22,366 bases of DNA from Cristatella mucedo (lineage: Eukaryota; Bryozoa; Phylactolaemata; Cristatellidae): the NCBI GenBank assembly GCA_009760855.2, contig WPIO01000054.1, forward strand, positions 2,977,501-2,999,866, in the 5' to 3' direction. Below the pieces are notes generated by a model, which made no database searches, was not told the DNA's origin, and was given only the letters and a program-made list of their open reading frames with translations. The stretch's first letter is position 1, and the number at the start of each line of letters is the position of its first letter. Position numbers and translations under genes: made by a program. Shown here piece after piece: positions 1 through 12,091 of this stretch.

Positions 1-327
1 TCATGCAAGTACCAGGAGAAAAGAGCTAAACCAGCAACGTAACTTCGATTTGGCTTCTCATCTCCTATATTCTTACGTTACTTTTGCCGTCAGCTAGCTG
101 CTGAAGTTAGTCGTGCAATAACTGGCTAGCACTGCTGCCATGTCGTCAATGGCTTCGACTGAAGTATTATGCTACTCATCCGGCTACATATCCGGCCAGA
201 GCCTGGTTACCAATCGAGCTGCTGTCAGAACATGATGATAATAATAAAACATCTGATATAGTGGCCTTAGCGATGTCAATCTCTTGCTAGGAGCTTTATA
301 GTCATTGCAAGAGAAAGGCTGTCGAAC

Positions 328-445
328 GGTTAGTGGTAGCATGCTGGATAAACCACAACAACAACATGGTTAGAGGTGACATGCTCAGGGTCAACATTCA
401 AGTATGGTTAGGGGCTGCATGCAGAGTGTCAGCACGATTAAGCAA
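328..445. repeat. Three imperfect ~39-bp tandem repeats
   Basis: The motif GGTTAG starts at 328, 368 and 406. Each time it is followed by a purine-rich step, a GCATGC or ACATGC core and a GTCA/GGTCA-like end, giving a period of 40 then 38 bases. The copies are diverged. No open frame or RNA structure goes with them. Positions 1-327 before this block contain nothing I recognise. Confidence 0.5.
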
Positions 446-2884
446 ATAAATGTCGGATCACAAGGGGCCACTAAATTCTGTGATACATGAATGCATTTTC
501 AATTACTTTAAAATTTTGTCAAATTGTGATATGTTGTGACCCAAGGCTAAATTAAGTTCCAGGCTTAGCAACTATACAAACTGAAGGCACGGTCTAAAAA
601 GGATTGGACATTTGTACGAGATATTAATAAACAATTAAATTCCGTAAAGCGGGTGAAATGATGCTTAGCCTATGCAGTCGTCGATCTGATATTTAGGCTG
701 GAGCAAAAGTATGAAGGGACGTGAAAGTGAGTGAAAAACCCTGGCAGGCGATACGTCGCCTGACCGGTAGCCAGAGCAGGTCTGCGAGAAGTGGTGTGAT
801 GTGGCACTAGAAATTGCGAAGCTCACAACTGACGAGCCTAGATGCAAGGTTTTCCACCATTTGTAAGCGCCTGGTTGCATAGGCTGGTAGACCGGCAAGC
901 AGTGAGTTACAGAAGTCAAGACAGTATGTCACAAATGCAAACATTAACTTAGATGTGATACCCATGCCTACAAGAGAGAGAATTTACGCAGCTGAAAGTA
1001 GGCATACTTGACTGTAGAGCTGATGTGATTGTCTGACACAATGTTACATTCGAAAATGACACCTAGATTGTGTGCAAATGTAACTCTAATAACTGTAGTA
1101 CTCCTATGAATGAACCCATACATAGACTGCTATTTTTGAAAGCACTTATCGATTCGCTTAATGACTAAGTTTTCAAGTGAATTGGTAGCAATCCATCTCG
1201 TGTCCTAAGCAAATAAAACTAGGATTTATAATGACTGACAAATATTAGACAAACCGCTGACATATAAAGTCGCTGCTCTGCTCGTTAGAGGCTTGTTGAC
1301 CCATCGGCAAACGTTTTATTACGATGTTTGCATTAATGGGTAGTGTGCAGATGGCGTGCTCCCACGTATTATGGTTTTGTGATTCAGATGCATGGCGTGA
1401 GTTTCGGAATCACTCTGCAATCTGAAGATACTAATTACCAGCCTTAATGCGGCTTCAAGTAAGGGATGCCATTACAGATTCAGAAGTCACATTCCTGCTT
1501 CTTGAGTCGAGATTCAAGCATTTCACCCTCTACCTCTGATGCAGAGTCGTCGAAATATATCTGACCTTATGAGTCTTTTTATCATAAGTCTTAGTTTAAG
1601 GGCATCAAATTACCCCTTAACAGGTTAGGCTATGGCTCCCACACCTTGATGATACGACAAGGGCTATCGCAAGGGCAGGGAGATCTCACATTCAGTGGTG
1701 CTGTCATGATATACCCTGCTCGGTGCAAGTAGCACTACATATTTGTCTCAGGAAATTGTGTGCACATTCCTAAACGATGTTACTAAATACAACGAGCTAT
1801 CTTTAAAAATAGCATTGCATTGTTGCATCAGCAAAACTGCTCGGACATGTTTCTAGCGATCAAAAGTGAAACGCAAGCGGTTATTGAAGTGTGACTGAAT
1901 AGATCATACTGCAATATTTTCTCAAATTTGCATGTAATCAACTGAATCGTGATTGCTAGTGCATGTAAGTGCTTCCAGATTAAAGTCACGTGTCAAATAG
2001 TTGTTTCCATGTCATTCAGCAGTAAGCTTCACACTTTGGGGCCATTAGAACTGAAGGACAATGAGGCTAACGTAGGAGGTGAAGCTGCAAGTTTAGCTGC
2101 ACCCTTGTACCAAGGAAATTGCCCAGGCTTCGAGCAGGCAACATGCAAGGCTCTGGTGTGGCACAAAGCCTATGCGGAGTTCCAGAATGAAATAGTTACA
2201 AGAATACAGGCAAGCTGGCATTCGCATGAATTTGTGCTGAGCTTTTTTCCTACTACTTATGCAAACGCTACTTTTTACCTGAAGCTACAGCGGGAATTGT
2301 TTTTATCTGAACGAGTTATATACTATAACTGGTGCTTCTAGTTTTTCGGAAATAGTCTCTTTAATTGTTATGTCTCCTAATGCCTGAACTTCAAATTTAA
2401 TCAGCATCAGTTTAGCATTTCTAAATTGTTGCAGAAATGCAGCAGTGAAGGAGCATAAATATCTTCATGAATCCCTATCGATGACAACCGGAAGTCACAC
2501 AGAATATGCAGGTGTTATAATAATGATTTGTTATTGCACTCAAATTCCACTTGGCCTTCGTTGACGACACGGCTTGCAGTACAATTTGACCTTACTTGTT
2601 GAGTAGACTTTCTCGTGCTGACACAATAGGTTTTTCTGATTAGTCAACTGGAAAATGTTCACAACGTTAGCCCAGCCACTAATAGTATCGGCCTATGCAT
2701 GGCACTATAGGCAGATGTAGTAAAATAGTCTGTTCAGGCTATTAGCAGTACATAACCAGCTATACAAATCCCACAGCTTTGATTCCACTTTCTGTCGTCT
2801 TTGTTATTACACTCTTTTGGCCGTCCAAAAGTTGCTGAAGTTTGTTGTGATATGACTGATTAGCAGAGCTTTCAGGTCAATAAT
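446..2884. other. Intergenic stretch, no recognisable gene
   Basis: No exon pair, RNA gene or clear repeat was found. The longest plus-strand frame with an ATG runs from 2009 to 2341 (110 codons, unrecognised, no signal peptide, no repeat, no cysteine pattern). It lacks flanking splice sites or a promoter I can point to. It could be a chance frame or a fragment of an unknown exon. Confidence 0.4.
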
Positions 2885-3620
2885 GGCTTGGAGTCAAGTA
2901 CTGCATCACAAATCATTGTATCAAGTGAGCACCCGGACATCAATCGTGGTTCTAGTTAAACATGAGCTCTTTAGAGTTCTCTACATAGAAATCAATCTGG
3001 AATTGGCCGCCTTCGCAAATTTTTACGAATCTGTAAGAACCGTATTTTCCTGACGATTATTGATAAAACAAAAGCTTGCATATTTTAACCGACTTCTTGG
3101 ATAATACTGCTAGCTAACTTGCACATTTACAGCAGTGGTTATAAAAATAATAAGGCCTGTCTTAAAACGCACCAGCCTTGCAATGCACTGATCGGAACAA
3201 AGTACCTTGATTTGGGAGAAAACAAACTTGAACTAAACACGTTTTTATGATAATATATCTTTCTACGATCACAGAACTGCTAAGGCAAATCTGACTCAAG
3301 TATTGAGTCAAGCACAATTGTATCAAGATGAGCCCGGATATTTCTCGAGCTACTAACAAATTATTAGCTCTTTGACAGTCTCCATGTTACAATCCTATCG
3401 GGCACTAGAGACGTAAGAGAGTTTTGTGCGAACAACTAATCAATGTAATTCCATACGGATTCATTTAGAAATCTTAAGCTACAAACCTGAAAGTTTTCTG
3501 GAAAATAACTAGAGTCATTTCTTACTTTTACAGCGATGATTACGAAGATGCAAAAACATCAGGCCCGTCGTAAAATGCACTCGATTGGAGTCATACTGAG
3601 TTGCACGAATGACGACGAAT
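2885..3620. repeat. Diverged ~400-bp tandem duplication
   Basis: Two direct copies lie head to tail. Shared anchors, in the same order, are GAGTCAAG (2891 and 3305), TTGTATCAAG followed by a GAGC..CCGGA block, AGCTCTTT (2965 and 3366) and TTTACAGC (3126 and 3527) followed by a GGCC(T/C)GTC(T/G)TAAAA(C/T)GCAC block. The offset is 401-414 bases. The copies carry many substitutions and indels, so the duplication is old. No open frame is shared between them. Confidence 0.55.
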
Positions 3621-5629
3621 CGCAAGATGACAAACAGACAGGAGAAAAGTCTGTATGTTATTTCGAATGCAATATCCACGTGCAAACCTATAGCTGTCAA
3701 ATCTTTGCTTAATTCATTAAAAAGTGTCAAACTACACTTTTCAAATACGGTATAGTAGTCCAATTCTAACCGCTGGCCTTTTTGTATTTAGTAACATCGT
3801 TTAAGATTGTGTGAATAATTTCGTGAAACAAACATGTGACGCTACTTGCACCCTTGCTGGGTATTTTAATGACAGCACTAATGAATGGGTGATTTCCTGG
3901 CTCTTTAGAGAGCTTAAGTCGTATCATCCTGGTGTGGGAGCATAAACTTAATTTGTGTAACAGCTATTATCCTGCCTTCAGCATGATTTATTTTAAAGCG
4001 ACTCGGGAGGCTAGAAATATCTCGCCACTACTCCAGTAAAGATCTATGGTAGAGTTATAGATCACCAACTGAAGAAGAGAGTACGTAACATCCGAATCCG
4101 TAACGGTATTCCTGACTGAAAGACGCTCTGAGTTTTCCATCTGCAGATTTGAGACTGAATTCGACGCTCAAGCATCGCATCTGTATCACACATTATTATG
4201 CCTGTCAGCTCGTCAGATGCACACTTCCTATTAGTTCAAGCATCATAATAAAACGTTCGCCAATACGTAAATATGCCCATGCAGAGATGCAGGCTTTTAC
4301 TTCAGTGGTTTGGCCAATGTGTATCTGTCAAATCAAGTTTATAGATTAATTTTATAAGTATAAAAGTTGCGTGTCATCTCGTTAAACACAGCTACTCTTT
4401 TCGCATTGTGTTTTTTGTATTGCATTGAACAAGTTCCGCGTGTCGAAAGACGGCGACGGTTCGATTTTTCTGTATAAATTATTATTTCTAGGATTCTTAG
4501 CGTCTTCGTAGTCAGTTTGGTCTGGTCGTGATTACCGATGGAAATTCCATACATCTACTGTGATGGATGGGCTTCTGTAAAATGACCTTTCGACCGATTC
4601 GGATATTTTCTTGCTATTTAAAGTTTTAGTTGGACAAAGTGGTTCATACAATATCCAGCGCTCATTTTCTTCATTCAAAAGATTGAAAGAAACAAGTTGT
4701 GCTCGTTCGACTGAACATAGCTACAAAATTCAAAGTATCCACACAATGTCAGAAAACATGTTTCGGTTTAGCCGATCTGCTGCACAAGTTTCCGCCGCCT
4801 CACATCCTCAGGCCATTAGTGGAGGCGAAAGTGTATGTTCAATCGTTAAGTTTGTAGACTGCTGCTGAGGCGTTTTCTCAGCAGCGGTCTTGTGGGTTTG
4901 CAATTCTTCTTACTTTGTCTTTTTTGCCGGACATTAGGTCTACTGGCTAAAGAATACATTCCTATCGCCGCAATGGCTCTGACTATGCCATAGAAAACTC
5001 TCCTGCAAAATACCATCAAAGAAATAGCGGCTATGAGGAGTTTAAGGCTGACATACATTATGCTAAGTAACTTTTATTGCTGCTCCGCAATAAGAATCCT
5101 GGCGCTAACCGATGTAGCTCAAGCTTGCAGGAGGAAAACGAGTAACGCGGCGTTTACAGTAAAAGTTATTCTGGCACCTCTCCTGTTTTTGTCCATGAAG
5201 TTTTTTCTGGGTACAGGTGGTACTAATTTGTGGTGGTATTAATTCATACTACCTTACCTTAGCTTGAAGGCTTGCAGCCTGCTCAATAGTCGGATTTTAA
5301 AATGACGAATCTTTGGCCCTGAGATTACTAAGTACGTACGCAGAGCCAACGTCTTTAATTTGTAGCCCCTTTGCGAAAAGAGACCAAGCATCATTGTTCA
5401 TAAGCCCATCCGAAAGAGTCTGTTGGATGCAAATAACTTCCCGATGCCGTTTCGCACGAATATGCCTATTTGCTAATATATTACCCTGATAAAATATAAT
5501 CAACTCTAACTGAAATATATGTACTAAATATTTTTATATTAGTCTACGACAAAATAAACAGTCTGCTTGTTAAGGCACTGTACTGGTTTTCTATCACTGC
5601 TAATAAATTTAATTACTGAATTTGCATGA
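3621..5629. other. Intergenic stretch, no recognisable gene
   Basis: Only short open frames of under 90 codons appear, with no domain, no signal peptide and no convincing splice sites. A GGTTCGATT string near 4460 resembles a Pol III B box but has no matching upstream A box or body, so it is not called as a SINE. Confidence 0.4.
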
Positions 5630-5792
5630 TATTAATTTAACATAATATTTTGCATGGCGATAGAAGCAAAAGTGATACTATTACTGCCACTGGCAGCAGC
5701 AATAAATAGTTCCCCACCTTGGAATTCCAGCCCAAATCTCGTAACCGAGGTTGGGAAAAGCAACCGCTCTACCTAGACTGCCGTTATGGCAC
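5630..5792 (-). mobile_element. tRNA-derived SINE, copy a
   Basis: Read on the minus strand, the head contains TAGGTAGAGCGGTTGC, a typical tRNA D-arm/A-box end, followed by AACCTCGGTTACGAG, a degenerate B-box region and GGTGGGGA. It then runs through a body ending CTTCTATCGCC..AAATATTATGTTAAAT. The same order of blocks occurs in the copies at 6038-6332, 13095-13262 and 15960-16129. I see no perfect target-site duplication, so the ends are approximate. It is non-coding. Confidence 0.6.
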
Positions 5793-6037
5793 TCACTAGG
5801 GCTGGAACCAAAAGCTGGGGCTAAATCTCGGTCAGGGCAAGAACTTTAATAATCACTAAGTCTGCACAAACTTTTCATCCAGTGACAAATGAAATTTTAA
5901 ATTTTACCTCATGTAACTTCCATTTCATTGAATGAGGAAAAAAGGTAAAAATATAACAGGTGGTATGCGAATGCAATCTTATGACGTAGCATTAAAATTA
6001 TTACGGTATGGTTTAGCCATTACATGGAAACAAATAA

Positions 6038-6332
<295 letters not shown>

Positions 6333-7889
6333 CCGATATTCAATGCTTCTTAGATCAATAGATGCCGAATGAAAATAATATAATTTATATACAGCTCAAT
6401 TAAGCATTTATTGTGGGTTCCTTGGTTGTATAACATTACCTTCAATGAGAACTTCAAACTTTCTTGTTATCAAAGCTGCAAAACAGGGCTTGTCTTTGGT
6501 GCAACTCGTTTCCACTAACCAGGCGAAAGAAACGGATGAATGACCAATGTGAGTGCTGATTTTTCTCACCTCACTAGAAACCTGAATATATATAGACTTT
6601 GCTGCAACGTTAAAACCTTAATATTGAGGTCTGCCACTTGAGTAGCCAGCTTTGAGTTTGGCAACTTAAGCAGCCAGCACACGGACTCCACACTAAGTCT
6701 TCACTGATTAGCGGATTAAATCGAGCTGTCGTCAAAAGCTGTACCCTTCAGTTACTCTAGAGGCCGAACAGAAGAAGCGGATGTTACGCCAGAGAGTGTT
6801 TTACGACACTTAAAAAGCCTGAATTGCTTTCGGTATCGCAAAGGCTTGAAATGCAAAGTGAGCTGACATAGTAGCTGAGGGTAAAAGTGATCTGCTTGTG
6901 ATGCTGCGAGCTTTCCCTACTTGGTGACTTTACATGGCTTGCGGTGCCTTGAGCTCAGCCGACGAGATTATAGGCCCTTACGTGAGTCATCCTGTGCCGT
7001 AGGGGTAGTCGGCCAATTCCTGAATCGATAAGTCAGTTACACTGCGCCCGTGGCATTAGGCGTAATGCCATATTTAGGTTCGGTCAAATGAACAGGTTTT
7101 TGCACGGTTGGTTCAGATATGATCATCCAGCACGGAGCATGCCTCAAATCTAGGCCCCTTCCCGAAGCTAGTTGTCATTAAATGTGAGAAATGTCTAGCT
7201 TTTTCATTTCGGCTAAATTCCGGCTGACGAACTTCGCCAAAGTCGGTTAGTGCTTAGACAAAAACTCGACGGGCCTAACCATTTCGTATCATTTGTGAAG
7301 TCGCACCTAGATTTTGGCGATTCTCTTCACTGAGCCATTTCTCTCACTAAAATGATCAAGGACTTCCAGCCTGCACTGTTGATCGTCGACCGTCGTGCTA
7401 AACTCCTCAGTTAATCCGGTCTGGTCGCCAAAGGGATCGCGACGCCGAAAAACTTCCGAAAGAGCTTAATTGGCTTCCTAACTTGAATTAAATCAATTCT
7501 GAATTGATTTTGAATATGTTTTTCCTTGATGCTTTACTTCACCCGCTCTACTCATCTGACCTCTTTAATCGCCCTCTGTCGTGTGCTAGCACGTCACCAG
7601 CTCCTCAGCGTCTAATCGTCTAGCCGTATGTCGCACTAATTAGAGCTGTGGTTACGATTTTAGGCATTGTGCTCGTTACCACTAGCCACTTGATCTAGCT
7701 TTCATTATCGCAAATTGAAGTTCCCAGATGGAGGTTTTGTTCTCTGAAAGTGCTATACAAATATGTAAAGTGGGGTATTATTAGTTTTTGGCGATCGAGC
7801 GTTCTGCTTTGAAGTATGGTAAGTCCGTAGCATGCTTTCGAAAAAGTGTGATACTTGCAATGATTTGGCATCTCATAAGTCAAAAGTGT
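6333..7889. other. Intergenic stretch with small hairpins
   Basis: No gene is recognisable. Two perfect small inverted repeats stand out. One is at 7051-7070 (8-bp arms TGGCATTA/TAATGCCA around a GGCG loop). The other is at 7490-7510 (9-bp arms AAATCAATT/AATTGATTT around a 3-base loop). Neither has neighbours that suggest a terminator or an RNA gene. Confidence 0.4.
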
Positions 7890-8658
7890 CAGCTAGAGGC
7901 ATGCCTCTTCTGGTAATTTGTTTTGCTGACGTCCTTTTTGCTGCGATCTTGACCTGTTACGCTCCAAATGAATTTCCATGCTCTCGTGTGCACGATTGAG
8001 CACGCAGTACTATCCAGACTATCCCTAACATATCCCGGCTACCCGGCGGCCATGAGTGCATTTATGTTTGCTTTAGTACGCAAGCGTAAGCACGATCCTC
8101 GTGTTATTTCGGTAGATTGAAACTAGGCATGCGTCTGATCCCGCAGACATAGATTTACTTTCATGTCGCTCCAAAGCACCCGAATAGAGATTAAATCATC
8201 CTAGGTTGCGACGTAAGTCATCCGTTTCAATTACTCGTACCAATTATTGTTGCTAGTCAAGTGCTAAATATTTATTTGAATTTTCACTGTCAAGTTGTTA
8301 ACATTGGTTGAATGACCGCAATACTTGAGAATTGCCGATCAAGTTGGCGGCAGTTTTGCACGCGATAAGTGACTGGAAGAAACTGAAATGGAATGGGCCA
8401 CCGACTTGGGTCCATCGCATCTGCTCGCCCCAACACCCTTTCGCGCTGGCACGTGCTACCTCGGACGGCGCTCACCATTGGCCGCTCAATGCAGAAACTT
8501 GAAGATCCAGGTTATGCTGTCGCTCTGGGGCGCTGAGCACCCAAGACGCCGCAGCTCTACGTGCCAGCCATTTTACTCCGAGTGGAGTTAGGACTTTCTG
8601 CTGCAGCAAGCCTGACATAGCCACCAGCCGGTGGCTACTTCTGACCAGCATACGTTTT
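7890..8658. repeat. Unit A of a ~770-bp tandem duplication
   Basis: Unit A aligns along its whole length with the next unit (8659-9344). Matching anchors include GGTAA(T/C)TT near the start, CATCATCCTA versus CATCATCTTA in the middle, a TTGAGAATT..CGAT block, CCATTTTACTCCGAGTG (from 8568; from 9269 in unit B) and GCAAGCCTGACAT near the end. It ends in a hairpin at 8618-8637 with 8-bp arms (TAGCCACC/GGTGGCTA) and a 4-base loop. On the minus strand both units share short peptide-like strings such as LGVKW.ARRA, but with frame breaks. The origin is unknown and divergence is considerable. Confidence 0.7.
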
Positions 8659-9344
8659 AGCTGGAGATGCATCTTTTTGGTAACTTTTTTCTGCTGTCCT
8701 TATCTGCTAAATGCTGTTTGACCGGTAACGCTTCTGCCTTCTTGGCATGCCTGCTCATCACGATTCTAGACGCGGTGATAGCCAGAGGCCCGACTATGCA
8801 TCGACCGTGAGTGCAACCGTGTTAGCTTTAGCACGCTAGCATGAGAAAGAGCCTAATTTTCTTATGATACTTTTAAATTGCGAGTGCCGCTGACCTTGCC
8901 TACGCCAATTTGCTTGAAAGTTACTCTAAAGTATCCAAACAGAAATTACATCATCTTAAGTTATTGTGGAAATCATGGGTTCTAACCACGTGTACCCATT
9001 GTCATGCTTGTCAAGTTCTTGAAACTTCATCGAGTTTCAAGCATGGCGACGTGAACAAGCGTCGAATGGTCATGGCGTTTGAGAATTTACGATGAAGTCG
9101 GTAGCCATTTTGCTTGCGATTGGCGGCAGGCGAAAACTGAGGGGACATCGGCCACCGATTGGGGCGTGTCGCCACTGCTATCCCAGCGCTTTTCTGCCGG
9201 CTGCTCGATACTCCAACTTCAAGTGTCAGGTAGAGACGCCGCTCGAGTCCCACTGCTCGACGTGCCTGCCATTTTACTCCGAGTGAGGTTATGGCTTCGT
9301 GCTGCCGCAAGCCTGACATTGCCGCCGGCCGGCGGCAATGTCAG
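8659..9344. repeat. Unit B of the ~770-bp tandem duplication
   Basis: This is a direct, diverged copy of the unit at 7890-8658, shorter by some indels. Where unit A has an 8-bp hairpin, unit B has a perfect 32-bp palindrome (9313-9344), and the similarity stops there. The adjacent sequence is the GC-rich block of the signal-peptide exon. A 102-codon minus-strand frame (9011-9319) shares the string LGVKW.ARRA and a later RWP..PQF string with unit A. I take that as DNA homology of a decayed element, not as a gene. Confidence 0.7.
9313..9344. repeat. Perfect 32-bp palindrome
   Basis: The left arm CTGACATTGCCGCCGG is the exact reverse complement of the right arm CCGGCGGCAATGTCAG. There is no spacer, and the axis lies between 9328 and 9329. 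It sits at the 3' edge of repeat unit B, where unit A has a weaker hairpin at 8618-8637. It could be the terminal structure of a mobile element. Confidence 0.95.
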
Positions 9345-9635
9345 TATTTACTCCGTGGATAGCGCAGCCACTGCTCATCCTGAAGTGCACCTAGGACGCT
9401 AGCTTGCTCGCCCGCCTGTGCGGTTTTTTTCGCCTCGCTGCCTGCCTCACGCAGTACGTGCCAATCGTGACGAGAGAGAGCAATCACGAGCGAGGCCGTA
9501 CCACCGTTTTCTAGTCTATTGCTTTGTGGCGCCCACCTGATTCTCCGCCCCGAGAGCGCGCGAGCGTACGCGTGCCGCGTCGCCGGCTGCGGCATAAAAG
9601 CGTCAGCACAGACGGAGCGGCGGCAAGACCACGAC
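9345..9635 (+). promoter_or_regulatory. GC/CpG-rich putative promoter with TATA-like box
   Basis: The block is much richer in G+C and CpG than the flanks, with runs such as GAGAGCGCGCGAGCG. A TATA-like string GGCATAAAAG lies at 9591-9600, 36 bases before the ATG at 9636. If it is used with the usual ~30-base spacing, transcription would start close to 9620-9625 and leave a very short 5' UTR. A pyrimidine-rich T7 run is at 9424-9430. The promoter role is inferred from position and composition only. Confidence 0.4.
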
Positions 9636-9720
9636 ATGCAGAGGCAGCAGAAGCTGCTTTGCGGTCGCCTTGCGCCGCTCCTGCGGCTGCTCTGCCCGCT
9701 GCTGCTTCTCGCCTCCGGAG
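9636..9720 (+). CDS. Signal-peptide first exon, likely of the mucin-lectin gene
   Basis: The ATG at 9636 has an acceptable context (CACGACATGC). It opens 28 codons that form a textbook secretory leader: a basic, Gln-rich n-region (MQRQQK, then an Arg), a hydrophobic core LAPLLRLLCPLLLLA, and a small-residue SGG end. At 9720 the frame meets GGAG|GTGAGA, a strong splice donor, after the first base of a codon (phase 1). The downstream lectin exons are also bounded by phase-1 introns, so this exon can join that gene in frame. Linkage to the exons at 13.9-19.5 kb is inference. A separate gene with a different downstream exon is possible. The 182-codon frame on the opposite strand (9341-9889) is a shadow of the GC-rich composition. 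Confidence 0.55.
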
Positions 9721-11672
9721 GTGAGAGAGCGAGCCGCCTTCGCAGCCAGGCGTGCCGCAGCGGGTCTGCGAATAGTGGCGGTCGCTGCCAGACGTCTGGT
9801 CGTCGTTGATGCCCACGCCGCCATTCGTCGCTGTGGTGACAGCCGCTGCAGAGCTCCGCAGCGGTGACGTGAAGTGCTAATACATTCAACTATGTTCAAA
9901 TCTGAAGCAAGCGACGCTGAGGCGATACACTGTATCTGCTACGTAAATAATGACCTCATAGCATGGCTAGCCTAAACTTACGTTATATTTGGAGATATTA
10001 AGGCAACTTATATGGCTTAGCTCTATTCCAGTGGCCGCCAGTCACTCGAGCATCAAATTTAAAGAACATTCGGCGAACACTCCTCGGAGAACATCGGAGA
10101 CTTCAAATCCTTCCTCTTTTTGAATCTGAAAATAATCCATTCTGTTCCCACGCGGACCGCAGCAGCCTTGAAACGCAAAAATGCGACGGAAAGTAACTAG
10201 CGGTTCGCAAATGGCGCAATCTCCGCGGAAAAGACTTTCTAACTAACTGTGATTGACGACAAGCGGTGCGTCAGACTTTCATAAATATGTCGCGCTCGAC
10301 GGAACTTTCAGCGACGAGCCAAATTGCCATGATATATTTGCCGCGTGCGGCAAGGGCATCGGATTTGTCGTCGCTTGGTCGCAACGTGAACGCTCTCTGA
10401 GCTAGTCGGGTCAGCGCTCAGTGATTGAAGCCGCAAAGCCACAGAGTCTACCAAAGTCACTGAAGCAAAGGCCTACATGGCCGTAGCTTACAGGAACGTC
10501 GTGCTCAGCCAATTTTTAATAGGCTAGCGTTAAACAAAACCCTAAGCAGCGAGATTTTTATAAAATCTAAACAATTTATTTTGAATCATTCGCTTTTTAA
10601 TTTTCCGACTTTATGTAACAGTAAATAGTATTCCTGAAATGTGCAAGGTAGTCGAAGCTGATAATTACTATGGCCGGCAAGTGGTCAGGTTTTTTTAGCT
10701 GTTGGCCCTGTGCGAGTTTGGCCAGCTTCACAATGCCTCGTGTTTCATAATGCTATGAGGTGCAACTGACACAAAGAAAGTTTCACAATGCCACCAAACG
10801 TCATCACAAGATTGGCTTTATAAAGACGTTCAATTGGTCAAATAATTATATTATTAATTTATGAAGGTCCATACAGGGGCACCGAGAACGTCAGAAATGT
10901 AATGTTCGTCGACGAAATTCGGCGACTGCCATCTGCAGCGACTCTTCATCGCTGCACCTCGGAAAGGGCTCGTCAGCCACCGATCGTAGCGGAGCCACGC
11001 GACGATTATTCATCGCTGGCACATCGGCGGAATCTGGCAAGGCGCCAGTCAGGAGCCGTCGCTTCCGATAAGTTTAATTTACCCTTTCTGCTAGCCTAAA
11101 TAAGCTTCATCAAAAAACTGCTACCTATTGCAGGCTTGCTTCCTAGTGAAATATCAGCGAATAGCCAGCCGTTGAACAGACTTTCATACGCTACGAATGT
11201 GGAATTGCTATCACAGGTTTCTTTTCGTTGCCGCCGCCGATCAGTCCGGCGCAACTTCTTAGCCTTAAGTCCGCAGCCTTAGCAAACTATCGCGAAATAC
11301 GCGCTAGCCGTTCTTGTTAGTTAGACAGCTCAGATTAACTGGGTTTCACATACTGAAACTGTGAAACACTCGGTGACACTTTTCAGGGGTCATCGAGTCT
11401 CGCCGACATAGGTTGGTCGTCGGCAAGAGCTAATGCCGCTTCGAGCTCAGCGTTTGCGGCCCAAGCAGTTGGTTCGGAGGCCGCCGTAGCCAGTTTATCA
11501 CGCGCTGATTGGAAGATTTTCAAGTTATTTTCCAATCACCGTTCCCAAAAATTGCTCCGAATGATATCGTCACGCTCATTCTGTGGTTTGTAAAATTAAC
11601 TGTGAACAACATCACTGTTCCGCCCGGTCACCATAGGAGCATTATGCGAAATTAAACTTCCATCTCTCTTAA

Positions 11673-11674
<2 letters not shown>
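9721..11674. other. Presumed first intron, no recognised exon
   Basis: The stretch starts as an intron at GTGAGA. It remains GC-rich to about 9.86 kb, then becomes AT-rich. Small features only: an imperfect direct repeat around 10938-10962 and 10999-11030 (GCGAC, a TTCATCGCTG core, then a CGG end), and an 8-bp inverted repeat GTTTCACA/TGTGAAAC at 11343-11367. A 65-codon frame at 10902-11099 has no recognisable content. Confidence 0.35.
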
Positions 11675-11761
<87 letters not shown>

Positions 11762-11795
11762 TGGTGTGTGTGTGCGTGCGTGCGTGTGTGTGTGT

Positions 11796-11827
<32 letters not shown>
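11675..11827. repeat. Compound (TA)n-(TG)n microsatellite
   Basis: A TA run (11675-11755) is broken by a single C at 11705. It passes directly into a TG-rich run (11756-11827) with a few GCG and GGT interruptions. The compound structure explains the His-Thr and Cys-Val open frames on the two strands, which are not genes. Confidence 0.97.
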
Positions 11828-12091
11828 TTTCTCACTTGACGACCGCAGAGCATATATTTAGAGCGTGGGTACATCCGGTGCCTCAATTTGCCGTTCCGCC
11901 GGAGGCGTGGCAGCAGCTCAGCTCACGCTCAGCTCGAGGCCAGTGGCGGCTGCGGCGGCTGTGGCAGCGGCAGCTGCGGAAGTGCTGCATTTGGGCGGCG
12001 ACTATGACGGCTTGTAGGAGCTCAAAGCACAAAGGTTCGCTTTGACGTCCTCCACGGAGACATTATGACGATCGCCTCGCTGTGACCTCAG

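Noticed and set aside
4440-4480. B-box-like GGTTCGATT suggesting another SINE or a tRNA
   Set aside because: There is no A box at the right distance, no cloverleaf and no SINE body.
9341-9889. 182-codon minus-strand open frame
   Set aside because: It lies opposite the GC-rich promoter and leader exon, is Arg/Ser/Ala-rich by composition, has no domain, and several other frames are open in the same block.
11674-12045. Frames with His-Thr or Cys-Val runs, and the Trp/Arg-rich continuation at 11849-12045
   Set aside because: The runs come from the (TG)n tract. The continuation has a usable phase-1 acceptor at 11848 but a composition unlike a folded domain and only a weak donor.
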